From contig NZ_JBHZRU010000003.1 in assembly GCF_043641925.1 (NCBI RefSeq), forward strand, positions 158,014 through 222,013: DNA of 64,000 nucleotides, in the 5' to 3' direction. This stretch comes from Paenisporosarcina quisquiliarum_A. GTDB lineage: Bacteria > Bacillota > Bacilli > Bacillales_A > Planococcaceae. Position 1 is the first letter of the stretch; every line of letters begins with the position of its first letter. A program made the translations under genes and the position numbers. The notes below the pieces were generated by a model. That model was not told where the DNA came from and ran no database searches. It saw only the letters and a list, made by a program, of their open reading frames with translations. Of this stretch, positions 44,187-54,010 are shown in pieces.

Positions 44187-45965
44187 TTATACTTTTTCTT
44201 CAACAATGCCATTTTGTAATAAATACATCTTGTGGTACAAGCCCTTGCTTGCTAATAATTCTTGGTGACTTCCCCGCTCTACGATTTCACCTTGATGGAG
44301 AACTAAAATTAATTCTGCATCTTGAATGGTACTTAAACGATGGGCGATTGCGATCGTTGTTCGACCTAGTCTCATTTTTTCCAAACTCGACTGAATGGCA
44401 ACTTCTGTTTCCGTATCAATATTAGCTGTTGCTTCATCAAGCACTAAAATCTTAGGATCGGTCGCCATTGTACGTGCAAATGCGACGAGTTGACGTTGAC
44501 CACTAGAAAATGTGGAACCTCTTTCCGTTACTTTTTGTTTGTATCCGTCAGGCAGTGCGTTAATGAAAGTATCTGCTTGAACGAATTCAGCGGCAGCACG
44601 TACCTCTTCATCGGTCATGCTTTGTTTATGCAAACGAATATTGCTTTCAATATCCCCAAAGAATAAAAATGGATCTTGCAATACTAATCCCATTTTTTCG
44701 CGCATTTCTAATGTTTTAAAGTCTTTTATGGAGTGACCGTCTATTAAAATCTCACCATGTTCGTATTCATAAAAACGCATCAATAAATTGATGATGGAGC
44801 TTTTCCCGCTCCCAGTATGACCAACTAGTGCCACGGTTTCTCCTGGTTGAGCTGTAAATGAAATGTTTTTCAAGACATCTGTTTGACCATCATAAGAGAA
44901 TGTCACATTTTTAAACTCGATTTTACCTGAGTTTATTTGAGCGTTTGTATTGCCTTGTGCAGGCGATAACTCTTCTTCATCTAATAATTTGAAAACACGC
45001 GAACCAGCAACAATCGCTTGTTGGAAAATAGAAAGACGTTGCATCACTTGATTAATAGGTTCAAAGAAACGATCAATATACGTAACGAATGCATAGATAA
45101 CCCCTACTTCAATCGTATTCGTAAATGACGTAATCCCGAAGTAGCTTAGTAACATGATCAAGGCTAATGCATACACCAAATCAATTGCCGGGCGTAGTAA
45201 TAGACTATCCATTTTTATATTACGTTTGCCAGCTTTCCAATGCTGTTCATTAATATCATTGAATTCATCTTTTAGCCTTGGCTCTTGTCGAAATGCTTGA
45301 ATCATCGACATTCCTTGTAGAGATTCTGCTAATTTGGCATTTAATTGACTTAAACGTTCACGTAAGTCTTGATAAAATACCGAGCTATACCGACGATACG
45401 TGACAATAATGAAAAACAAGATAGGTAACAGTAATAACGTTACAAGTGCCAATTTAACATTCAAGATAAACATGGCAATGTATACGCCAACGACTAAGAA
45501 TGCACTTTGAACAAATCCTACTAATACGCTGACGAACATATCCTTAATGGCTTCTGTGTCATTCGTTACACGAGACACTATGCTACCTGCTGGAGTTTGA
45601 TCAAAATAACGCATCCCCAGGTTTTGTACTTTAGTAAAGACATCGATACGCATTTGTTGAATAATTTTTAAGGCAATTTCTTGGAACTTTAGCAATTGAA
45701 AATAGCTTATAAAAACATTACTTATTTGAATAAATATATAGGCAGCAGCTAGTCCAACAAGAGGTCCTGTTGGGAAATTTCGAACAGTTAAATAATCGTC
45801 AATAAACGTTTTAATGAGTAGTGGACCGAGGACGTCACCTACAACTGTTAATCCTAATAAAAACAAAGCAAAAATAATAACTTTTTTATGTGGCTTTAAA
45901 TAGGAGATCAGTCTTTTCAATATAATACTTTGATCTTTTCCAGTGAGTTTAGGCTGTTGTTCCAT
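44187..45965 (-). CDS. ABC exporter half-transporter (YheH/BmrD-like)
   Basis: 592 residues: six-helix exporter domain then an ATPase domain. Walker A GHTGSGKSSIINL and Walker B ILVLDEATANID with catalytic glutamate are intact, but the signature motif is FSSGQRQ instead of LSGGQ. Paired with the upstream half it would make one canonical and one degenerate ATP site, as in BmrCD. ATG 45965 overlaps the upstream stop (TGATG). Likely a multidrug or lipid exporter. Confidence 0.92.
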   Translation of the reverse strand: MEQQPKLTGKDQSIILKRLISYLKPHKKVIIFALFLLGLTVVGDVLGPLLIKTFIDDYLTVRNFPTGPLVGLAAAYIFIQISNVFISYFQLLKFQEIALKIIQQMRIDVFTKVQNLGMRYFDQTPAGSIVSRVTNDTEAIKDMFVSVLVGFVQSAFLVVGVYIAMFILNVKLALVTLLLLPILFFIIVTYRRYSSVFYQDLRERLSQLNAKLAESLQGMSMIQAFRQEPRLKDEFNDINEQHWKAGKRNIKMDSLLLRPAIDLVYALALIMLLSYFGITSFTNTIEVGVIYAFVTYIDRFFEPINQVMQRLSIFQQAIVAGSRVFKLLDEEELSPAQGNTNAQINSGKIEFKNVTFSYDGQTDVLKNISFTAQPGETVALVGHTGSGKSSIINLLMRFYEYEHGEILIDGHSIKDFKTLEMREKMGLVLQDPFLFFGDIESNIRLHKQSMTDEEVRAAAEFVQADTFINALPDGYKQKVTERGSTFSSGQRQLVAFARTMATDPKILVLDEATANIDTETEVAIQSSLEKMRLGRTTIAIAHRLSTIQDAELILVLHQGEIVERGSHQELLASKGLYHKMYLLQNGIVEEKV

Positions 45966-47719
45966 CAAACCTCACCCCCCATTTCCACGAGCGCTTCTAA
46001 TTGCTGTAGTTGATACATCTCGTAATATCGTCCTTCTTGTTCCATTAGTTCAGCATGAGAGCCTTTTTCGACAATCGTTCCTTCATGCATCACGATAATT
46101 TGATGTGCATGTTGAATGGCACTTAATCGATGTGCGGTAATAATCGTCGTTTCATCTGTACGTGTTGCTTTTAAAGATTCTAAAATGGCTTCTTCCGTTT
46201 TAGCATCTACAGCTGATAAGGAATCATCTAAAATAAGTAATTCTGGTTTCATCATTAAGGCACGAGCGATGGAAATACGTTGCTTTTGTCCACCTGATAA
46301 AGAAACGCCTCTTTCCCCAACGATCGTTTCATAACCATTTGTGAATTTTAAAATATCTTCATGAATATGAGCTAATTTCGCTGCTTCGTATACCTCTTCA
46401 ATTGGAGCACTTGTATTCGAAAATGCAATATTTCCTGCTACTGTTGTTGAGAATAAGAAATGATCTTGCGGCACATATCCTATCGCTGAACGAAGGCGCT
46501 CTTTTTTATAAACATTGATTGAATGGCCGCCATATGTAATTGCCCCATTGTAGCCTTCAAATTCACGTAGTAATAACTTCAAAATAGCTGTTTTTCCAGA
46601 ACCGGTTTTCCCGACAATTCCAAGTGTCTCTCCGCGTTTAAGGGTAAAGTGGACATCTTTTAATGCTGCTCGATCGTCGTCTGGGAATTTGAATTCTGTG
46701 ATATTTACGTCTAAGTCACCTTGTGCTTTTTCATCTAAAGCATGTTCTGCGTCATCTATATCGGCTGGTTCTGCTAGTAGCGTACGGATTCGATCGTAAG
46801 AAGCACGTCCTCTTTCTACGATATTAAACAACCAACCAAATGCAAGCATCGGCCACACTAATAATCCAAGATATGCCGTGAAGGCGATTAAATCACCTAT
46901 CGTCATATCACCAGCTACTATAAACCTCGCACCAAAAAAGATAGATAAAAAGAAGGAAATCCCTACAATAGCTGAAATGGTCGGATCAAATAGAGAATCC
47001 ACCTTAGCAACATGAACATTTTTTTGAACCACATCATCTGATAATTGAACAAAATCTTGAATATCTTCTTTTTCTTGACCAAATGTTTTAATTACTTTGA
47101 TGCCTGATATACTTTCTTGTGCTTTATCATTTAAATTCGAAAAAGCTTCTTGGGCAAAATGAAAACGACTATGCAACAATTTCCCATAGTAATTTGTTAA
47201 ATAAGCCATAATAGGCATTGGAATAAGAGCAATGAGTGTCAGTTTCCAGTTGATTGTTATTGCCATTGCAGCAATGACAAACCCACCAGTAGTTAGAGAG
47301 TCAACGAGCGTTAGAACGCCCGCTCCAGCAGTTTGTTGAACTGCGGACAAATCATTCGTTGCATGTGCCATTAAATCTCCAACACGACGTTTTTGATAAA
47401 ACTGTGGTGACATGCGTGTAAAGTGACGAAATAATCTTTCTCTCAATTGGCGTGCGAGCAAGATAGCTGAACCGAAAATCATCATTCGCCAGTAATAGCG
47501 GATCACATACATAGCAATAGCTGCCGCTGCTAATACCAAAAGCCATTTGAGTAGCGTTTCTCCTGTAAGAGTATTTAGTCGGATTTCATCAACAACATAG
47601 CCAATTATTTTAGGTGGCAGTAGTTGCAAAAACGCAACGACCATCAGCATGAGGATACCGATGATGTACTGTTTCTTTCTCTCTTTAAAAAACCACCCTA
47701 ATTCTAAAAATACTTTCAC
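45965..47719 (-). CDS. ABC exporter half-transporter (YheI/BmrC-like)
   Basis: 584 residues, GTG start after GGGGGAAATGG. Exporter domain then ATPase with Walker A GKTGSGKTAILKL and canonical signature LSGGQKQR. Walker B reads LLILDDSLSAVD, with aspartate instead of the catalytic glutamate; this is the degenerate-site partner, complementary to the faulty signature of the downstream half. The operon has no regulator or attenuator peptide that I could find. Confidence 0.92.
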   Translation of the reverse strand: MKVFLELGWFFKERKKQYIIGILMLMVVAFLQLLPPKIIGYVVDEIRLNTLTGETLLKWLLVLAAAAIAMYVIRYYWRMMIFGSAILLARQLRERLFRHFTRMSPQFYQKRRVGDLMAHATNDLSAVQQTAGAGVLTLVDSLTTGGFVIAAMAITINWKLTLIALIPMPIMAYLTNYYGKLLHSRFHFAQEAFSNLNDKAQESISGIKVIKTFGQEKEDIQDFVQLSDDVVQKNVHVAKVDSLFDPTISAIVGISFFLSIFFGARFIVAGDMTIGDLIAFTAYLGLLVWPMLAFGWLFNIVERGRASYDRIRTLLAEPADIDDAEHALDEKAQGDLDVNITEFKFPDDDRAALKDVHFTLKRGETLGIVGKTGSGKTAILKLLLREFEGYNGAITYGGHSINVYKKERLRSAIGYVPQDHFLFSTTVAGNIAFSNTSAPIEEVYEAAKLAHIHEDILKFTNGYETIVGERGVSLSGGQKQRISIARALMMKPELLILDDSLSAVDAKTEEAILESLKATRTDETTIITAHRLSAIQHAHQIIVMHEGTIVEKGSHAELMEQEGRYYEMYQLQQLEALVEMGGEV

Positions 47720-47846
47720 GTTCCATTTCCCCCGCTTCTTTTTTGCAGACTAGATTAGTTTAGCAAATGTTCGGAATTTAGAGAAGATAGGAAATAGAAA
47801 TTATTCGGGTTATGAAATGATTTCTATTTCCTCGGGCATCTCTTCT

Positions 47847-49103
47847 TTATTCAGCCTTATGCCCACCAATAAGTTTGGCACGTGTACGTGCAGTCCCCGC
47901 ATCTGTGTAAGACACAGCGCGTAAAAGAGAGGCCGATCCATATTTGCTACGAATCTGATCCATGGCAGCGCCCAATTTTCTGTTGCGCCATTTCTGCACA
48001 TCAAATAAACTCAGTTGCATGGAATGTTCAGGCTCAAGATTAGATAAGGTAACAGATAAACGTCTGACGGGAAGTTCTTCAAAATGTTCCGCTAGTAATT
48101 TCACGCACATATTATAAATCTTCATCGTGTCATTCGTTCCCTCTTCCATTGAACGAGAGCGGTGAAATCCTCCTCCAAATGCGTCCTTACTATAGCCAAC
48201 TCCGAGATGAACCGTTCGACCAACTTTGCCAGCTTCACGTGCTCTTCTAGCAACATCTTCCGTCATCTCTAAAACCACAGCGAGTATGTCTTCAGGTTTT
48301 CTGTAATCACGAAATAATATTTGACCTTTTCCATAACTAACTTGCCCTTCTATAATCGATGAGCCTAAATCGGATAAATCGATTCCCCAAGCATGATGAT
48401 ACAATTGGTTGCCCATAACCCCGAATTTCGACTCCAACTCGGCTAAACTCGAATTGGCTAAATCACCGACAGAAAAAATACCCATTCCGTTGAGGTTTTT
48501 CTCCATTCGTGGTCCTATCCCCCACATTTCACGTAACGGTGAAACGGGCCACAGTTTCTTTGGAACATCTTCATAGGTCCATCTTGCAAATCCTGTTTTT
48601 TTCGCTTCTATATCAAGTGCTAATTTTGACATCAACATATTGGGTCCCATGCCCATCGCAGATGGTAACTGAAACATATCTAATAAATCATCTTGTATAC
48701 GTTGAATGGTCTCTTCAATCGGTCCCCACAATCGTTCTGTTCCACTTAAGTCAATAAAGCTTTCGTCTACCGAATACACATGAATCGCTTCTTTCGGTAC
48801 ATATTCACTAAGTAAACGCGTGATTTCCATGGAGACATTTACGAAAAAACCCATTTTAGGTTCAATTATTCGAATAGCTGGATGATCAGGAATTTCAAAC
48901 AGTCGTGTTCCTGTTTTTACACCAAATTCTTTTTTTAATGGTGGTGACGCAGCAAGTACGACACTTCCTTTCTGTTCTTGATTCCCAATAATCGCAATAG
49001 GTGTGTTCATCACATCTAGACCTTCATCCGCTGCCGCACAACTAGCGTAAAAACTACGCATATCTAAACAGACGATTTTTCGATCTGGATATTGCTCATA
49101 CAT
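47847..49103 (-). CDS. UvrX-like Y-family DNA polymerase
   Basis: 418 residues. CLDMRSFYASCAA and YSVDESFIDLSG supply the catalytic acidic residues; MWGIGPRMEKNLNGMG is the helix-hairpin-helix; LSLFD near the C-terminus resembles the clamp-binding peptide. Belongs to the YqjW/UvrX branch rather than DinB. Two LexA boxes overlap its promoter, so it is SOS-induced. The small YolD-like partner often adjacent to such polymerases is not here. GGAGGAGA precedes the ATG. Confidence 0.93.
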   Translation of the reverse strand: MYEQYPDRKIVCLDMRSFYASCAAADEGLDVMNTPIAIIGNQEQKGSVVLAASPPLKKEFGVKTGTRLFEIPDHPAIRIIEPKMGFFVNVSMEITRLLSEYVPKEAIHVYSVDESFIDLSGTERLWGPIEETIQRIQDDLLDMFQLPSAMGMGPNMLMSKLALDIEAKKTGFARWTYEDVPKKLWPVSPLREMWGIGPRMEKNLNGMGIFSVGDLANSSLAELESKFGVMGNQLYHHAWGIDLSDLGSSIIEGQVSYGKGQILFRDYRKPEDILAVVLEMTEDVARRAREAGKVGRTVHLGVGYSKDAFGGGFHRSRSMEEGTNDTMKIYNMCVKLLAEHFEELPVRRLSVTLSNLEPEHSMQLSLFDVQKWRNRKLGAAMDQIRSKYGSASLLRAVSYTDAGTARTRAKLIGGHKAE

Positions 49104-49121
49104 GATGTTCTCCTCCTACAC

Positions 49122-49135
49122 AGAACGAATGTTCT
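49122..49135. promoter_or_regulatory. LexA box, proximal
   Basis: AGAACGAATGTTCT, matching CGAACNNNNGTTCG except at the ends. Lies in the leader just upstream of the UvrX ribosome binding site. Confidence 0.8.
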
Positions 49136-49152
49136 TTTTTGAAAGTATACCC

Positions 49153-49166
49153 CGAACACATGTTCT
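49153..49166. promoter_or_regulatory. LexA box, distal, inside the promoter
   Basis: CGAACACATGTTCT, an excellent Bacillus SOS box. On the minus strand it falls between a TTGATT -35 and a TATACT -10 (18-nt spacer). Confidence 0.87.
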
Positions 49167-49305
49167 TAATCAATACATGGATAATATTTCACATCGGAAT
49201 CAGAATTAAGATTTATCAAATTGACTCATTAAAAAAATTAGGATAATGAAACATGCGTATGATTGCGATTAAAGGAAAAGCTATACAAAAGAGGTGTTTG
49301 TGCAT

Positions 49306-50565
49306 ATGACAAAATTGGTTCAGTTGATATTAATGATGTGTTTAATTTTCCCAGCCATTGCCTCTGCAGAAGAGATGGCTGAAAGTGTAAAAGTAGCATT
49401 TGTTAAGGATGACTACTTGTGGATTCAGTCGAACGGCAAAACCGAAAAAATAACGACTAAAAGAGCTACTTTTACTGATTCCCCCCAATGGTCTTTTGAT
49501 GGAACAATGCTACTGTATCAAAGAAAAGCAATCGAACCCATTATTAAACAAGCGGGCACTGAAAATGAATTGTGGGTGTATGACGTAAAGACAAAAACAC
49601 ACCGGAAAATATTTTATGATGGTTATAACCCTAAGTGGTCGCCTACTGAAAACATTGTTGCTTTTCAATCTGGAGGTGTATTAAACATCTCTGACTTAAA
49701 GAGTTTCTACAATATTGCTTTAGGAGTTAGTAGTTATGAATGGCAGCCAAACGGAAAAGAATTTATTGTATCTTCTAACGCGGACCTAAGACCAGATGGA
49801 TGGACTCACCCTATCCTATTCACTATTTCAATCGAGGAAGGTTATCAAAATCTCAGCAGCTTGACCAAAAATGTGAAAACGTTATTTGTGATTCCAAAAG
49901 AGATTGGTAAAGAAGATGTAAAAATTCCTTCGATTATCGCTAACTCATTTGCGTTTTCACCAAGCAAGAAATGGTTATCTTTTATTGTTTCTCCTACGGC
50001 TTCGTGGTCAATGGATAGCAACATGTTATGTATAATTTCTGTTGATGGAAAGGAATTTACCATCATGGACGAAGTAATTCTCTACGAATTCACATCTAAG
50101 TGGTCTTTTAAAAAAGATTTGCTTGGTTATATCGCTGGTGGAGGAAGACTTGTTGATGGATTCAAAAATAAGAAACTTAAAGTAGCTGAAATCCCTGGGT
50201 ACGAGGCATTTAAACTCACACCAGAAAATTATGCTGAAATGGGTTTTACGTGGGTCGATGATAAATCGCTCATTGTTTCAAGGGTCACAGAAAGTGAATG
50301 GTCTAACGATCCTGAAAAACGGCCAAACCCTTCATTATATTCGGTTTCATTAAACAATCAAAAGCAAATTCAAATAACCACACCCCCAAAAGATCAAGGT
50401 GACTACAATCCGATTTATTTAACAGCAATAAATAAAATCACTTGGGTTAGAACAAACAATCGTATGGCGAGCAAGCAAGATTTATGGAAAGCGGATATAA
50501 CTGGTGAACACGCAGAAATATGGATTCGAAACGTAGAGTCTTATGCTTTCTTCCCGTCCAATTAA
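49306..50565 (+). CDS. Secreted TolB-like beta-propeller protein
   Basis: 419 residues. Cleavable signal peptide (LVQLILMMCLIFPAIASA-EE) then WD/TolB-type repeats such as DSPQWSFDGTMLLYQR, GYNPKWSPTENIVAFQSG and YEWQPNGKEFIVSS. No catalytic motif seen. Bacillales carry many such proteins of unknown function near the cell wall. ATG 49306 fits AGAGGTG; the GTG at 49294 overlaps that site. Confidence 0.85.
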   Translation: MTKLVQLILMMCLIFPAIASAEEMAESVKVAFVKDDYLWIQSNGKTEKITTKRATFTDSPQWSFDGTMLLYQRKAIEPIIKQAGTENELWVYDVKTKTHRKIFYDGYNPKWSPTENIVAFQSGGVLNISDLKSFYNIALGVSSYEWQPNGKEFIVSSNADLRPDGWTHPILFTISIEEGYQNLSSLTKNVKTLFVIPKEIGKEDVKIPSIIANSFAFSPSKKWLSFIVSPTASWSMDSNMLCIISVDGKEFTIMDEVILYEFTSKWSFKKDLLGYIAGGGRLVDGFKNKKLKVAEIPGYEAFKLTPENYAEMGFTWVDDKSLIVSRVTESEWSNDPEKRPNPSLYSVSLNNQKQIQITTPPKDQGDYNPIYLTAINKITWVRTNNRMASKQDLWKADITGEHAEIWIRNVESYAFFPSN

Positions 50566-50629
50566 ATTTATTATGTAAGTTTATTTTCACTTATATCCGC
50601 TAATCTCCCATGCCCTCCTGAATTCCTTT

Positions 50630-50638
50630 CATAATCTA
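50630..50638 (+). promoter_or_regulatory. Possible sigma-K/sigma-E -10 element before yjcZ
   Basis: CATAATCTA fits the sigma-K -10 pattern CATANNNTA. The -35 is not clear. Timing of a YjcZ-type gene in the mother cell would agree. Confidence 0.4.
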
Positions 50639-50670
50639 ACTATAAGTTCGAACTGAGAGGAGGGAAAGTC

Positions 50671-50775
50671 ATGGGAGGTTATGGCGGATGTTACAACAAT
50701 GACAACGGTAATACATTCGTTTTGATTGTTGTATTGTTTATCTTGTTGATTATTGTCGGTGCAACATTTTTATAA
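50671..50775 (+). CDS. YjcZ-family sporulation peptide
   Basis: 34 residues: a Gly/Tyr/Asn-rich head (MGGYGGCYNNDNGNT) and one hydrophobic helix ending VGATFL. This is the YjcZ/YxaM-like small sporulation protein design. AGAGGAGGGAAAG before the ATG is almost ideal. Lies alone between the beta-propeller gene and argH, followed by a terminator. Confidence 0.88.
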   Translation: MGGYGGCYNNDNGNTFVLIVVLFILLIIVGATFL

Positions 50776-50817
50776 TAAGCAGCTCATAGGTTAGCCCCTT
50801 TCTAGCAACATGAGTAA

Positions 50818-50852
50818 AAAAATAGAGTGCTTCCCCTGGCGCTCTATTTCTG
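50818..50852 (+). terminator. Terminator of yjcZ
   Basis: AAATAGAGTGC pairs with GCGCTCTATTT (one wobble), followed by CTGTTTTA. Confidence 0.78.
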
Positions 50853-50862
50853 TTTTATAGGC

Positions 50863-50902
50863 GAAAAAATCCCACCAGTTAGCACAAACTAACTTAGTGG
50901 GA
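50863..50902 (-). terminator. Terminator of argGH
   Basis: CCCACTAAGTTAG and CTAACTGGTGGG around a 6-nt loop, with six T residues on the minus strand. Confidence 0.9.
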
Positions 50903-50908
50903 CAATCT

Positions 50909-52279
50909 TTACATCAATTTCTTCGCTTTTTCGATTTGAATTCGAACTTGGTCAAACCCTGTCCCACCTTCAGAATTACGACGTTTTACAGCAGCCATTG
51001 GTGAAAGTACGTCGTAAACATCCTCTTCAATTAAGTGGCTTGCATCTACAAGGTCCGAAAGTGGCAAATCAAGTAAATAGATACCTCTTTGAATACATAG
51101 AAACACAAGCTTGCCAGTAACTTCATGTGCTTCTCTAAAAGGCATCCCTTTCGTTGCTAAATAATCAGCTAGTTCGGTTGCATTTGAAAAATCTTGATGA
51201 ACAGCTGTATGCATCTTTTCTGTATGAACAGTCATCGTCCGGACCATTCCTTCAAAAATCTTTAAAGAACCAAGGAGCGTTTGAACCGTATCAAACATTC
51301 CCTCTTTGTCTTCTTGCATATCTTTGTTATACGTAAGGGGTAAACCTTTTAACGTAGTCAGCAAGCTAAATAGATTACCATATACGCGACCCGTTTTGCC
51401 GCGAATTAATTCGGCCATATCCGGGTTTTTCTTTTGGGGCATGATACTTGACCCAGTTGCAAAAGCATCATCGAGTTCAATGAAGTGGAATTCTTGACTT
51501 GACCACAAAATGATTTCTTCCGCGAAACGAGATAAATGCATCATGACTAAAGAAGAGTCACTCAAAAACTCAACAATAAAATCACGATCACTAACTGCGT
51601 CCATGCTATTTGCATAAATATCACCGAAATTTAGATTAGCAGCGGCTAACGCCCGGTCAATCGGAAAAGTTGTTCCTGCAAGAGCTCCAGCTCCTAGAGG
51701 AGATACATCCACACGTTTTAAAGATTCTCTAAATCGATTTTTATCACGCTCCAGCATCCAAAAATATGCCATCAAATGATGAGCAAATGAGATCGGTTGT
51801 GCTCGTTGCAAATGGGTATAACCAGGAGCAATTGTCTCTACATGCTCTTCAGCCTTTAATATGATTGTTTGCTGAAAAATAGAGATGAGTTCAATGATTT
51901 CACCGACCCGTTTTTTTAAATATAAATGCATATCAGTAGCCACTTGGTCATTTCTACTACGTCCCGTATGAAGTTTTCCACCAATTGGTCCAATTAAATC
52001 AATCAACATTTTCTCCAAATTCAGATGAATATCTTCATTTGTAACGGAATAAATCAATTCGCCCTTTTCAGCCTGCACTTTTAATTGACCAAGACCAGAT
52101 AGAATAAGCTGAACTTCCTCAGGCGGTAAGATTTTGCAATCACCAAGCATGGACACATGTGCCATACTCCCATCAATATCTTCAATAACGAGTTGTTGAT
52201 CAAATTCGATAGACGCTCCGAAATCATCTACCCATTGTTCTGCGGATTTTTGAAAACGTCCCCCCCATAATTTTGTCAT
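50909..52279 (-). CDS. argH: Argininosuccinate lyase
   Basis: 456 residues. TGRSRNDQVATDMHLYLK, TIAPGYTHLQRAQPISFAHH and the flexible catalytic loop GSSIMPQKKNPDM are diagnostic. Cleaves argininosuccinate to arginine and fumarate. Its start overlaps argG by 4 nt. Confidence 0.98.
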   Translation of the reverse strand: MTKLWGGRFQKSAEQWVDDFGASIEFDQQLVIEDIDGSMAHVSMLGDCKILPPEEVQLILSGLGQLKVQAEKGELIYSVTNEDIHLNLEKMLIDLIGPIGGKLHTGRSRNDQVATDMHLYLKKRVGEIIELISIFQQTIILKAEEHVETIAPGYTHLQRAQPISFAHHLMAYFWMLERDKNRFRESLKRVDVSPLGAGALAGTTFPIDRALAAANLNFGDIYANSMDAVSDRDFIVEFLSDSSLVMMHLSRFAEEIILWSSQEFHFIELDDAFATGSSIMPQKKNPDMAELIRGKTGRVYGNLFSLLTTLKGLPLTYNKDMQEDKEGMFDTVQTLLGSLKIFEGMVRTMTVHTEKMHTAVHQDFSNATELADYLATKGMPFREAHEVTGKLVFLCIQRGIYLLDLPLSDLVDASHLIEEDVYDVLSPMAAVKRRNSEGGTGFDQVRIQIEKAKKLM

Positions 52280-53484
52280 GAGAGCACCTTCTTTTCTCCT
52301 TTATTAACTAAAGCATGGACTTTTGTTGGTAATCCCCATAATTCAATGAATCCAACAGCAGAAGCATGATTAAATTCATCATCTGTTGTATAAGTTGCTA
52401 GTTTTTCGTCATAAAGCGAATTAGGTGATTTACGCCCTTCAACAATCGCATGTCCTTTAAATAATTTCACGCGAACAACTCCGTTTACATACACTTGTGT
52501 TTCTTGTAAGAATGCTTCTAATGCAGCCTTTAACGGTGAAAACCATAATCCTTCATATATCAGTTCAGTCAATTTCTTTTCAATCACTGGTTTGAAATGT
52601 GCTAACTCTTTTACGAGCGTAATATCTTCTAACTCTTTATGTGCGAGCAATAGTGTATGAGCTCCTGGTACTTCATACACTTCACGCGATTTAATTCCCA
52701 CTAGACGATTTTCAACATGATCAATACGCCCAACTCCATGTTTTCCTGCAACTTCATTTAAGTGTAAGATCAAATCAGAAAATGAATACGGTATCTCATC
52801 TAATGCAACTGGAACCCCTTGTTCAAAGGTAATTTCAATAATTTCTGCAACATCAGGAGTATCTTCCAAAGCTACGGTCAATTCGTAAGCATCTGCTGGT
52901 GGTGAAGCCCACGGGTCTTCTAATACGCCACACTCATTTGAACGTCCCCAAAGATTTTGGTCAATTGAAAAAGGACTATCTAAGTTTACAGGTATAGGAA
53001 TGTTATTCATTTTTGCGTAATTAATTTCTTCTTCACGTGACCAGCTCCACTCACGCACTGGCGCAATTACTTCTAACGAAGGGTTCAAGGCGTTAATCGA
53101 TACTTCAAATCGAACTTGATCATTCCCTTTTCCTGTGCAACCATGAGCAACTGCGTTTGCACCAGTTTGTTCAGCAATTTCAACTAATTTTTTCGAAATC
53201 AGCGGACGTGATAAAGCTGAAACTAATGGATATTTTCCTTCATACCATGTATGAGCTTGAAGAGCTAATTTTGCATACTCATTCGCAAATTCATCTTTTG
53301 CATCAATCATATAACTTTCTACAGCACCAACTTGAATGGCTTTATTTTTAATAAATTCAAGATCTTTTCCTTCTCCTACGTCTAAACAAACAGCGATAAC
53401 ATCGTATCCTTGTTCTTTTAACCAAGGTATTGCCACAGATGTATCTAGTCCTCCTGAATATGCTAATACAACTTTTTTATTCAT
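52276..53484 (-). CDS. argG: Argininosuccinate synthase
   Basis: 402 residues. VLAYSGGLDTSVAIPWL is the PP-loop ATP site; AHGCTGKGNDQVRFE and SPFSIDQNLWGRSNECG are family blocks. Condenses citrulline and aspartate. First gene of argGH, with ARG-box-like sequences upstream and GGAGGACTAATTAT before the ATG. Confidence 0.98.
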   Translation of the reverse strand: MNKKVVLAYSGGLDTSVAIPWLKEQGYDVIAVCLDVGEGKDLEFIKNKAIQVGAVESYMIDAKDEFANEYAKLALQAHTWYEGKYPLVSALSRPLISKKLVEIAEQTGANAVAHGCTGKGNDQVRFEVSINALNPSLEVIAPVREWSWSREEEINYAKMNNIPIPVNLDSPFSIDQNLWGRSNECGVLEDPWASPPADAYELTVALEDTPDVAEIIEITFEQGVPVALDEIPYSFSDLILHLNEVAGKHGVGRIDHVENRLVGIKSREVYEVPGAHTLLLAHKELEDITLVKELAHFKPVIEKKLTELIYEGLWFSPLKAALEAFLQETQVYVNGVVRVKLFKGHAIVEGRKSPNSLYDEKLATYTTDDEFNHASAVGFIELWGLPTKVHALVNKGEKKVLS

Positions 53485-53498
53485 ATAATTAGTCCTCC

Positions 53499-53516
53499 AA
53501 TGTATTTTTATTCATC
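53499..53516 (-). promoter_or_regulatory. ARG box, leader
   Basis: On the minus strand GATGAATAAAAATACATT, about 15 of 18 positions agreeing with the AhrC/ArgR consensus CATGAATAAAAATKCAAK. Lies just before the argG ribosome binding site. Confidence 0.62.
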
Positions 53517-53545
53517 GTTTATGAATTAATATACATGAATACTAA

Positions 53546-53564
53546 CATGGAATAAAAATGTATA
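53546..53564 (+). promoter_or_regulatory. ARG box, promoter
   Basis: CATGGAATAAAAATGTATA on the plus strand, one insertion from the consensus. It overlaps the likely argG promoter (TTGTAT, 17 nt, TAGTAT on the minus strand). Two boxes are usual for AhrC repression of arginine synthesis. Confidence 0.55.
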
Positions 53565-53605
53565 CAAGTGTATTATCATGCATTATAAAAAGTTTAACTA
53601 TTCAA

Positions 53606-53636
53606 AAAAAGAGTTACCTCAAAGGCAACTCTTACG
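53606..53636 (-). terminator. Distal hairpin terminator of the yqjPQ-like operon, left copy
   Basis: On the minus strand AGAGTTGCC and GGTAACTCT pair around TTTGA and are followed by seven T residues. Its sequence is a near copy (19 of 23 positions, 53611-53633 against 54135-54157) of the hairpin on the other side of the repeat block. Confidence 0.78.
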
Positions 53637-53655
53637 ATTGTAGAAATACATATAA

Positions 53656-53844
53656 TGTTGATTTCCATTGTGGCGGACGCTTTCCGCGGGAGGCCAACAG
53701 GATGTTGGTTTCACAGACTTTGCCACACGATGTGGCGTTCTTAGTCTGTGATCCTCTAAAAGCCGCTTCCCTCGCGATGCTCAGTCCAGGGTCTAAAAAC
53801 TCGTGCTGTTCCCCCTGGAGTCGCCACCTCCATTCCAATCAACT
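53656..53844 (+). repeat. Structured repeat unit A1
   Basis: Begins TTGATTTCCATTG and ends CATTCCAATCAA, imperfect inverted ends. Carries the core motifs CGCTTTCCGCGGG, CAGTCCAGGGTCT and GGAGTCGCCACC shared with the unit at 59318-59441. An internal insert forms CACAGACTTTGCC/GGCG-type stems (TTCACAGAC and GTCTGTGA). No coding frame. Confidence 0.8.
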
Positions 53845-54010
53845 TATGTTGGTGTAAATATGAATATAATAAGGTGCGTTTCCCTCATATCATATACATT
53901 TGATTTAATAAATTACACTTATAACATTTAGTAATTATGAATTACAGAATCGTATCTAGTACAAGTAATTGATAGCCTAAGCTATCATGACTTCAATTCA
54001 AATAGTAGGC

